64,000 bases of DNA from the NCBI RefSeq assembly GCF_009763805.1, contig NZ_CP046804.1, positions 1,922,001-1,986,000 of the forward strand, written 5' to 3'. This document shows positions 9,100-18,000 of this stretch, in pieces; the first letter of the stretch is position 1, and each line of letters opens with the position of its first letter. Both the position numbers and the translations under genes were made by a program. The stretch is from Vibrio cidicii (GTDB lineage: Bacteria > Pseudomonadota > Gammaproteobacteria > Enterobacterales > Vibrionaceae). The notes under the pieces were generated by a model, which did no database searches, was not told where the DNA came from, and was given only the letters and a program-made list of their open reading frames with translations.

Positions 9100-10615
9100 T
9101 TACGCTTCTTCGTTGTGCAGCTCTAGGTTTGCTAGGTCCTGCTGAATCTCTCGTTCCAATTTTGCATCATCGTTGCGCAGTGAGTCGAGAAAATCCAGAT
9201 ACTGTTGATCGATGTCCCCCGTCACATATTCACCATTAAATACGGACGTATCGAATTGGCTAATGTCTGGGTTGCCCATACCAACGGCGTCCACCAAATC
9301 TTCCAATTTCTGGAAAATCAACGCATCGGCACCAATCAACTTACAGATGGTTTCATTATCACGTCCGTGCGCAATCAATTCGTTCGCACTCGGCATATCG
9401 ATGCCATAGACGTTCGGGAAACGCACTTCTGGCGCAGCGGATACGATATATACTTTCTTTGCGCCGGAATCACGCGCCATTTCGATAATCTGCTCAGAGG
9501 TGGTGCCACGCACGATAGAGTCATCAACCAGCAACACGTTTTTATCTTTAAACTCAGAACGAATGGCATTGAGTTTACGGCGTACCGATTTCTTGCGCAG
9601 TTGCTGACCAGGCATGATGAAAGTACGGCCAACGTAGCGATTCTTCACAAAACCTTGGCGGTACGGAATATCAATCGCTTGAGCAATTTGCAGAGCGATG
9701 TCGCAGGACGTCTCTGGAATAGGGATCACCACATCAATATCGAGATCGGCATACTCTTCTTTGATGCGTTCGCCAAGTTTTTTACCCATCTCAACGCGCG
9801 CACTGTAAACCGAAATCTTATCGATAAAAGAGTCTGGACGGGCAAAGTAAACAAATTCGAAAATACATGGATTGAGTTTCGGGTTATCGGCGCACTGTTT
9901 CGAGAACAGTTGTCCATCAAAGGTGACATAAATAGCTTCACCGGGAGCCACATCACGCAGGAAGTCAAATCCCACCGCATCAAGCGCAACCGATTCAGAA
10001 GCCACCATGTATTCCGTCTGGCCATTTTCTTCACGCTTACCCAAGCAAAGTGGTCGAATGCCATGCGGGTCACGAAAAGCCACCATTCCGTGGCCAATAA
10101 TCATCGCCGTCACCGCATAAGCACCGCGGATAGTACGATGAACATTAGTGATGGCGCGGAAAACATCCTCTGCCGTTACATTGCCTTTGACGGTATCAAT
10201 TTCGTGTGCAAGCACATTGAGCAGAACTTCGGAATCCGAGGTGGTGTTGATGTGGCGACGGTCTTTTTCAAACAGTTTTTGACGAACTTCATGGGCATTA
10301 GTCAAATTGCCATTGTGCGCCAAACAAATACCAAAAGGAGAGTTTACGTAAAATGGCTGAGCTTCCGAGGCACTAGAAACTGCCTGCTGTCGGATAGCGT
10401 ACATGGCCGATACCAACGTTTCCTTGTAGACGCTGCATGTGTTTCGCTTCAAAAACATCTTTCACCAGGCCGTTTGCTTTACGCAGACGAAAACGATTGC
10501 TTTCTATGGTACAAATACCCGCGGCATCTTGGCCACGATGCTGTAACACTGTTAACGCGTCATAAATTGACTGGTTTACAGGGGTTGTGCCCACGATTCC
10601 AACAATACCACACAT
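9100..10615 (-). CDS. purF: amidophosphoribosyltransferase, split by a GTTTC frameshift
   Basis: PurF makes phosphoribosylamine from PRPP and glutamine, the first step of purine synthesis. The N-terminus MCGIVGIVG carries the catalytic Cys2. The first frame stops after RYPTAGSF, while the family sequence continues in the second frame from [17 protein letters not shown]. Removing one T of GTTTC (A-run 10377-10379) gives [13 protein letters not shown], identical to E. coli PurF in this stretch, and a total of 504 residues. The PRPP motif [17 protein letters not shown] is intact. It lies 33 bp behind cvpA, the E. coli order. Confidence 0.95.
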
Positions 10616-10648
10616 GTCCTAATCCTCGATTTGCGACAGTTGCTGGCA

Positions 10649-11143
10649 CTATTTGAGAGTGCCAGACAAAAAACTTGATGTTGCTTGTAAATGCTCGAAG
10701 AAGGGAGCGATGATGCGGCTGAATTCGGGAACCAACTGCGAACTCTTCCACCACTCCGAGCTTGGGAATGCAGTAAACGCATCCATAAAAAACAGCACCG
10801 CAGAGACAATCAATACTCCACGTAAACCACCAAAAACCACACCGAGAATCCGGTCGGTACCTGACAGCCCTGTTTTTTGTACCAGTTGAGCAATCACATA
10901 ATTGACGACTGCACCAACGACTAAGGTTGCGACAAACAGTGCCGCTATCGCAGCTCCGTTGCGAAACATGTCGTCTTCGATGTTGGTAAAATACACCGCA
11001 AGTTTGGCGTAGTAGTTACTGGAGATAAAAAAGGCTCCAAACCAAATCACCAACGACAATGCCTCTTTGGCAAAACCGCGAACTAAACTGATCAGAGCTG
11101 AGAATCCGATCACCCCTAAAATGACAAAATCTAACCAATTCAT
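10649..11143 (-). CDS. cvpA: CvpA family membrane protein
   Basis: A 164-residue inner-membrane protein with four hydrophobic segments (starting MNWLDFVILGVIGFSALISL, then VIWFGAFFISSNYYA, AIAALFVATLVVGAVVNYVI and GGLRGVLIVSAVLFF). CvpA is needed for colicin V export in E. coli and for envelope homeostasis; the mechanism is not settled. It sits between dedD and purF as in E. coli, probably in one transcript. Confidence 0.95.
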   Translation of the reverse strand: MNWLDFVILGVIGFSALISLVRGFAKEALSLVIWFGAFFISSNYYAKLAVYFTNIEDDMFRNGAAIAALFVATLVVGAVVNYVIAQLVQKTGLSGTDRILGVVFGGLRGVLIVSAVLFFMDAFTAFPSSEWWKSSQLVPEFSRIIAPFFEHLQATSSFLSGTLK

Positions 11144-11204
11144 TTTTTCTTCATCTTAAGTTGGCGCGCATTTTAACAGAAAAAATGCCGACGCAAACGT
11201 TTTC

Positions 11205-11756
11205 TTATGGGTTTAATGGTCTAAATTTGAGCAACTGACCTTTCGAACCGGTAATTTTTTCCAATTCTAGGATCTGTCGCTCCAGTTTACTTTTTGAAAC
11301 GTCTGGACCGATGACAACGCGGGTAAAACCGTTTTCTTGGATGGTGTGTGCTTGATAACCACGCTTTTGCAGATCCTTCACCATGTTCTGAGCATTTTCG
11401 GCATTACGCAGCGCCATCAATTGAATAATCCAGCCGGAGTCCTGATAGCTATTTTTCTCATCAACCGATTGAACTGCAACGGTGACCTCCTCTTTGCTCG
11501 GCTTATCTTTAGCCGCGCCATCCTTTGACGTCACTGTGGTCACAACAGGTGACTCCGGCAACGCCATGGTGTCTTCGACTGGTTCAAGGATCTCAAAGTT
11601 TTCCACTTCGCTGTCGAGCTCTGGCTTAATCGGGATCGTGGCAAACTCTTCTCGGTAGTGCAGTTTTTCTCCATCCAACACATCCGGTAGGATAATCACC
11701 CCAACCGCCACCAAAATAATGGTTCCGACCAGCCGGCTTTGAAACTTACTTGCCAT
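11205..11756 (-). CDS. dedD: SPOR-domain cell division protein DedD
   Basis: The N-terminus has a short cytoplasmic start (MASKFQSR) and a transmembrane segment (LVGTIILVAVGVIILPDVL). A charged linker leads to a C-terminal SPOR domain (GWIIQLMALRNAENAQNMV to GQLLKFRPL) that binds denuded septal peptidoglycan. The 183 residues and the place directly behind folC and ahead of cvpA match DedD. It begins one base after the folC stop. Confidence 0.93.
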   Translation of the reverse strand: MASKFQSRLVGTIILVAVGVIILPDVLDGEKLHYREEFATIPIKPELDSEVENFEILEPVEDTMALPESPVVTTVTSKDGAAKDKPSKEEVTVAVQSVDEKNSYQDSGWIIQLMALRNAENAQNMVKDLQKRGYQAHTIQENGFTRVVIGPDVSKSKLERQILELEKITGSKGQLLKFRPLNP

Positions 11757-13020
11757 TTAATTACCTTTTTGTTGCCAATACTCCAGCACTTCACCAACGG
11801 TATGAAACGACCCCACCACCAACACCATCTCTTCGCTGCTGACGTCATTCATTGCTTGCTCAAACGCTGCGACAGGCGTCTCGTACCCCACTGTTTCAGG
11901 CGGCAAATAGCCGAGCAGCTCGCGAGCATTAGCCGCTCTTGGTCCGGTCAATGACGCGGGATACCAATGCGTAGCGACGGGAGAAAGCGCAGCTAGCGTT
12001 GCGCGGATGTCTTTGTCATGCAGCATCGCAACCACCACACGGATGGTTTTATCAGGATAGTTCAACTGTAACTGGCGAGTTAGGTATTGCGCTGAGTGTG
12101 GATTATGCGCCACATCCATGAGCACCAACGGCGCTTGCTGCAACACTTGCATTCGTCCAGCTAAACGCGCATTTTTCAGGCCGTTGACAATATTGACATC
12201 ACTGAGCTCTAAATTAGAGACTCCAAGTGCCATCAAGGCCGTTGCGGCATTGGGCAAAGGCAACCCAGGGACAGGGAGATCATCTAACGCAAACGCGCCA
12301 TGTTGCCAGTTTCCAACGTTCACCGTGCTGCTGATAATCAAATTGGATGCCAACCTGATAGAGCTCAGCGCCAATGTCGTCAGCGTGAGCTGCGACGGTG
12401 GCTGGCGGAGTCGGTTGACCGCAGATCGCAGGTTTGCCGCTGCGGAAAATACCCGCTTTTTCATAGCCGATCACCGCAATGTCATCGCCTAACCAATCAA
12501 CGTGATCCAAAGCCAAGCTAGTGATCACACATACATCGTGGTCCACCACATTGGTGGCATCGAGGCGGCCACCGAGGCCCACTTCGAGGAGAACCACATC
12601 CACTTGCTCGGTTTGAAATAGTCTCAGCGCCGCTAAGGTGCCGAATTCGAAAAAACTCAGGCTTATCTCACCACGCTGTTTTTCAATAAAGTCAAACGCT
12701 GCGCAGTGTTTATCATCTGCGAGATCCACGCCATTAATACGCACGCGCTCGTTGTAGCGAATCAGGTGGGGTGAGCTATACACGCCTACGGAGTACCCAG
12801 CATCTAACAGGATCGCTTCCATTAATGCACAGGTTGAACCCTTGCCGTTGGTTCCCGCAACAGTGATCACCGTTGGGGCTGGTTTGGTGAGTTGGGCCTT
12901 AGCAGCAACCGCTTGAACGCGATCGAGACCAAGGTCAATTGCTGAAGTATGAATATTTGCTAAATAATCAAGCCACACCGCCATTGGGGATGTGGCTTGA
13001 GGAATTGGGTTTGGCTTCAT
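11757..13020 (-). CDS. folC: folylpolyglutamate/dihydrofolate synthase, split by a GAAAC frameshift
   Basis: FolC adds glutamate to dihydropteroate and folates; it is essential in E. coli. The ATP-binding motif TVITVAGTNGKGSTCALMEA and the family segment LLEVGLGGRLDATN are in the first frame, which leaves the family at GERWKLATW. The second frame continues with NWQHGAFALDDLPVPGLP, then MDVAHNPHSAQYL. Deleting one A of GAAAC (T-run 12310-12312) joins them as GERWNWQHGAF, giving 420 residues. It lies between accD and dedD as in E. coli. Confidence 0.94.
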
Positions 13021-13064
13021 CTAACGTTAACCATCAAAGACTTGGTTGTTTGTTAGCAGCTACT

Positions 13065-13991
13065 TTACCCTTTTTCGTCCGCTTCTGGTACAGAATATGC
13101 GGCTTCATTTGGTGCATCGTGCACAGAAACCACCAGCGGCGACTTATGATTGGTCATTTTCGCAATCAAACCACCAACGCGCTGACGCATTTCACGGCGG
13201 TCAACAATCATATCGATCGCGCCATGCTCAAGCAGGAACTCGCTGCGTTGGAAACCTTCTGGCAAGTCTTCGCGCACGGTTTGTTCGATCACACGACGAC
13301 CAGCAAAGCCGATCAGCGCTTTAGGTTCACCGATGTTAATGTCGCCCAACATGGCCAAACTTGCCGAAACTCCGCCCATGGTTGGATCCGTCATGACCGA
13401 AATAAACGGCAACCCTTTGGCCGATAGGCGTTCAAGTGCTGCACTGGTTTTTGCCATCTGCATCAGAGACATCAACGCCTCTTGCATACGCGCACCGCCA
13501 CTGGCCGAGAAACAGACCAGAGCACAATTGTTTTCCATCGCTGCTTCAACTGCACGTACAAAACGCGCACCAACAACAGAGCCCATTGAACCGCCCATAA
13601 AGGAGAACTCAAACGCACAAGCGACCACTGGGATACCCAATAACTCGCCTTTCATCGCCACCAATGCATCTTTCTCGCCGCTGCTCTTCTGAGCCGCCGC
13701 AATACGCTCTTTGTAACGCTTAGAATCTTTAAACTTCAGTTTATCTTGTGGCTCTAGCTCTGTGCCTAGCTCCACTCGTTCACCCTCATCCAAAAACGTT
13801 TCTAGACGACGACGTGCTTTCATACGCATGTGATGATTACACTTGGGGCAAACTTCAAGATTACGTTCTAGCTCTGCATGGTACAGAACTTGTTCACATG
13901 ACGTACATTTGGTCCAAACACCTTCTGGAATCGATGCTTTACGTGAACTTACAATGTTGCTTTTCTCTAAAATCTTTTCAAGCCAACTCAT
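13065..13991 (-). CDS. accD: acetyl-CoA carboxylase carboxyltransferase beta subunit
   Basis: AccD, with AccA, transfers the carboxyl group from biotin to acetyl-CoA to make malonyl-CoA. The N-terminal C4 zinc ribbon ([12 protein letters not shown] ... CPKCNHH) and the crotonase-like core ([34 protein letters not shown]) are complete; 308 residues is normal. Its position between truA and folC is conserved with E. coli. No break is seen. Confidence 0.97.
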   Translation of the reverse strand: MSWLEKILEKSNIVSSRKASIPEGVWTKCTSCEQVLYHAELERNLEVCPKCNHHMRMKARRRLETFLDEGERVELGTELEPQDKLKFKDSKRYKERIAAAQKSSGEKDALVAMKGELLGIPVVACAFEFSFMGGSMGSVVGARFVRAVEAAMENNCALVCFSASGGARMQEALMSLMQMAKTSAALERLSAKGLPFISVMTDPTMGGVSASLAMLGDINIGEPKALIGFAGRRVIEQTVREDLPEGFQRSEFLLEHGAIDMIVDRREMRQRVGGLIAKMTNHKSPLVVSVHDAPNEAAYSVPEADEKG

Positions 13992-14162
13992 GGAAGACCT
14001 TTTCTATCAACGCTCCCGCTCCATAGCGAAAGACAAAAATTCGGAATTACGCGTGGGGATTAAACCACATATAAAGACAACTGTAGATAAAAAACTGGTT
14101 GTACCTATTTTTCTACAACATGTTACCTGCTAAACGACGCATTTTTTTGAATGCGAGTCTCA

Positions 14163-14960
14163 CTATAAGTTCAAATTATCTGGCAAAAATAGCGGACCGA
14201 TCGGCTCACGAGGCAATTCAAATGCCTGTGGATAATCAACATCCACCAGATATAAGCCTTCAGCCTTGGCTGTGGGTCCAGCTAGTTTGCGATCTTTGGC
14301 TTCGAGCAGCCATTGAATCCACTCGGGCGATTGTTCGCCACGCCCGACCATAATTAGGCTTCCGGTAATGTTGCGCACCATATGGTGGACAAATGCATTC
14401 GCTTTGATATCAATCACGATGTAGTGCCCATGACGTGTAACATTTAAGTGCATTAAGTTACGAAACGGACTATGCGATTGGCAATGCACTGCTCGAAACG
14501 AGGTAAAGTCGTTCTCACCGAGCAGATATTGTCCAGCCAAATGCATTTTTTTCTCATCAAGTTCACCATGATAGTGGCTGACACCACGCCCAAGAATAGC
14601 GGGTCGCAATGCATGGTTATAAATGATGTAGCGATAGCGCCGCGCAGTGGCAGAAAAACGGGCATGAAATTCATCAGGTACTTCTTTCGCCCAGCGCACC
14701 GCAATATCTCCCGGCAGATTCGCATTGGTTCCCATCATCCAAGCAACCATCTTGCGGCTTACATCGGTATCAAAGTGCACAACTTGCCCAGTACCGTGGA
14801 CACCTGCATCGGTGCGCCCAGCACATTGAACTTCAACAGGATGGTTCGCGACCTTGGAAAGCGCACTTTCGAGCTTTTCCTGTACGCTCTTTACTTCTCG
14901 CTGTCTCTGCCAGCCAAAGTAGTCACTGCCGTTGTATTCGATGCCTAATGCAATTCTCAT
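14163..14960 (-). CDS. truA: tRNA pseudouridine(38-40) synthase TruA
   Basis: TruA isomerises uridines 38-40 in the anticodon arm. The catalytic Asp is in [15 protein letters not shown], with RRYRYIIYN and [13 protein letters not shown] following. I start at ATG 14960 ([17 protein letters not shown]), the family N-terminus, giving 265 residues. An upstream frame extension to 15008 would add an unlikely tail. It lies downstream of hubP, separated by a hairpin. Confidence 0.95.
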   Translation of the reverse strand: MRIALGIEYNGSDYFGWQRQREVKSVQEKLESALSKVANHPVEVQCAGRTDAGVHGTGQVVHFDTDVSRKMVAWMMGTNANLPGDIAVRWAKEVPDEFHARFSATARRYRYIIYNHALRPAILGRGVSHYHGELDEKKMHLAGQYLLGENDFTSFRAVHCQSHSPFRNLMHLNVTRHGHYIVIDIKANAFVHHMVRNITGSLIMVGRGEQSPEWIQWLLEAKDRKLAGPTAKAEGLYLVDVDYPQAFELPREPIGPLFLPDNLNL

Positions 14961-15025
14961 GTTAACCTTCGATTTGATTCTGGGGCGGGAAGTATAAACG
15001 CTTGGCAAGAGAATTTCTAACCGTG

Positions 15026-15058
15026 AAAAGCAAGGGCAGCCTACGCTGCCCTTGCTTC
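15026..15058 (-). terminator. hubP terminator
   Basis: AAGCAAGGGCAGC (15028-15040) pairs perfectly with GCTGCCCTTGCTT (15045-15057), a 13-bp stem with a four-base loop. On the reverse strand it is followed by TTTTC. It separates hubP from truA. Confidence 0.8.
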
Positions 15059-15064
15059 AGCCGA

Positions 15065-18000
15065 TTAACGGCCATTAATTTTGTCGATGAGTTGTTTCGC
15101 TTCACGACGTACCGCATCATCGCCGTACACTATCGCTTCTTCGAGTAACTTAACCGCGCCACTCTCATCGTTCATTTCGATATAAATCTTGGCCAAATCG
15201 AGTTTACCCGCTGCTTCCGCATTCTCATCCACATCAATGTCGCTAATATCGCCAATCACATCTGGAAACTCATCCAATCCTACATCCAGCTTGAGATCCG
15301 GGTCATCTAACTCAACCTCATCGCCATCGACTTGGGCCATTAACTCATCGATGGTCATAAATTGATGGCGTTTTGGGTCAAAATCGTCCTGCTCGGCCCA
15401 GTTTTCGTCGTCAATCGTCGGCTGTTGCAGTGCTTCTTCAGAGCCCCAGATTTCTCGTTCATCTTCTGGCATCTCTTCTGTAGCGCCAAGCGTCGGCTCC
15501 TCTGGCAGCTTAAAGCCATCCCAGTCTTCACCAACGGCCAGCATTGCTTCAAGATCCATTCCCGCACTGGCAACCGTATCGCCATCAAGCTCACCTGCGA
15601 AGAAGTCATCCTCAAACGGCTCTTCAGAAAGCAAGTTAGCCATAGCGGCTTCATCAAATTGTTGCAGTACTTCATCTTCGGCGAGATTGAAATCCGCTTC
15701 TTGAGCAAATACATCATATAACGCATCTTGCTCGTCATATGAGGAAGCGTCGCCCTGAACGGATTGGCCAAGCGGCCTATCATGTTCGTTTTGAAACGAA
15801 GGCAATTCGAGATCATTAAACGGGAAATCTTGCTCATCCTGTTCTGATGGCTCCAGCTCTTCACCGAGTTCACTCGCAACCGAGCTAATCGCGTCTTCTT
15901 CGCCAAACTCAGGCAAATCGAGATCATCAATGACGAAATCGTCATCTTCTGGCTCAGGTAAATCGTCGAGCTCAAAGGACGGTTCATCGGCGACCGCCTC
16001 AAGCGCTTCTTCTTCACCAAACTGTGGCAGTTCGATCTCTTCTGCATCTTCGCTTGGCAAATTCTCGGTGTCTAACGACGGCTCTGTTTCGATCTGGGCT
16101 AGGACGTCTTCTTCGCCGAGCTCTGGCAAATCAAGATCATCGAGCTCCAGTGCCTCTTCTTCACCAAACTCAGGCAGCTCTAAATCGTCCAGCTCCAGCG
16201 CTTGGTCTTCAATGACATCAGACTCCGCCTCTGGCTCTTCGGCCATCGCAGCCAGCGTGTCTTCTTCGCCAAACTCAGGCAGGTCTAAATCGTCTAGCTC
16301 CAGCGCTTGGTCTTCGATGACATCAGACTCCGCCTCTGGCTCTTCGGCCATCGCCGCCAATGGGTCTTCTTCACCAAACTCGGGCAGGTCTAAATCGTCC
16401 AGCTCCAGCGCTTGGTCTTCGATAACATCAGACTGCGCCTCTGGCTCTTCGGCCATCGCCGCCAGGGCCTCTTCTTCACCGAACTCGGGCAGCTCTAAAT
16501 CGTCCAGCTCCAGCGCTTGGTCTTCAATGACATCAGACTCCGTCTCTGGCTCTTCGGCCATCGCCGCCAGCGCGTCTTCTTCACCAAACTCGGGCAGATC
16601 TAAATCGTCCAGCTCCAGCGCTTGGTCTTCGATAACATCAGACTGCGCCTCTGGCTCTTCGGCCATCGCAGCCAGAACCTCTTCTTCGCCGAACTCGGGC
16701 AGCTCTAAATCGTCCAGCTCCAGCGCTTGGTCTTCGATAACATCAGACTGCGCCTCTGGCTCTTCGGCCATCGCCGCCAGCGCGTCTTCTTCACCAAACT
16801 CAGGCAGGTCTAAATCGTCCAGCTCCAGCGCTTGGTCTTCAATGAGATCAGACTGCGCCTCTGGCTCTTCAGCCGTCGCCGCCAGTGCGTCTTCTTCACC
16901 AAACTCGGGCAGATCTAAATCGTCTAGATCCAGCGCTTGGTCTTCGATAACATCAGACTCCGCCTCTGGCTCTTCAGCCGTCGCTGCCAGTGCGTCTTCT
17001 TCGCCGAACTCAGGCAGATCTAAATCGTCCAGCTCCAGCGCTTGCTCTTCAATGAGATCAGACTGCGACTCTGGCTCTTCGGCCTCACCAAACTCATTTA
17101 ACTCAAGCTCGTTCAGCCCAATCGCATCAGCGCCTAATGAAGCTTCTGACTCTTGATCAGCTTCGTTCTCACTGGCTGTCCGTGCATCTTCTTCATCAAA
17201 TTCTGGTAAATCCGCATCATCCAGCACTTCATCATCATGCGAGGCGGGAGCAAGGGCTTCCTCGTCTTGAAGCGCTGCATTATCTTCATTCGCAAAAGCG
17301 TCTTCATCAGCGAAAGCGGCTAGCGATTCCTCTTGCTGCCTTGGCATCTCAGGCTCAATTTGCCCAAAGCCGTCTAACTCGCTTTCAGCGGCGGCCCAAT
17401 CTTCTTCCTGCGGCGTACCAAACTCATTGGCAACCGTATTGGGTGTTGGCGTAAATTGAGGGGCTTCATCCGCAGCAGGTTGCTCTTCCTGTACCTTGCT
17501 ATCTGACGCTGTCTGCTCAGGATCGCTTTCGTCACTCGATGGCTCAGCCTGCAAAACCTCATCTAATGTATTATCGACTGGAACGTTTTCGTCCGCTTGA
17601 GTGAGTTCTTCGTCAGTATCCGCGCTCAACTCTTCATCAATCTGAGTATCTTGTGCTTCTTCATCACTCGGTTGCGCGTCAAAAGCAGGCTCTTCATCCG
17701 CTTTTGCTGGCGACTCAGGTTGCTCAACGTCGTCAATCGCCGCTTGTAGCCAATCTTCGTCGAGCTCGTCATCAAGCAGTTCAGACTCTTGCTGCGAGGC
17801 CGCTTCTTCCGTCAACTTATCAGAGGTATCAGATGCTGGCAGTTCTTCTACTGGCTCCTCAGATGCAACGCGTGGCTGCTCGACTTCATCGATTACCGCT
17901 TGTAACCAGTCGTCATCGTCGTCAGACTCTTGGTCTTCATGCCATTTGTCATCTTCTGCCAGTACTTGTTGTTCAAGTTCTGGCTCTAATGAGGGCTGAT

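Noticed and set aside
9205..10656. 483-codon + strand frame opposite purF
   Set aside because: Lies fully antisense to purF, no family signature, and spans its frame break; shadow ORF.
15930..17156. 408-codon Ser-rich frame on the + strand
   Set aside because: It is the antisense shadow of the acidic hubP repeats (GAA/GAT codons read as Ser-rich on the other strand).
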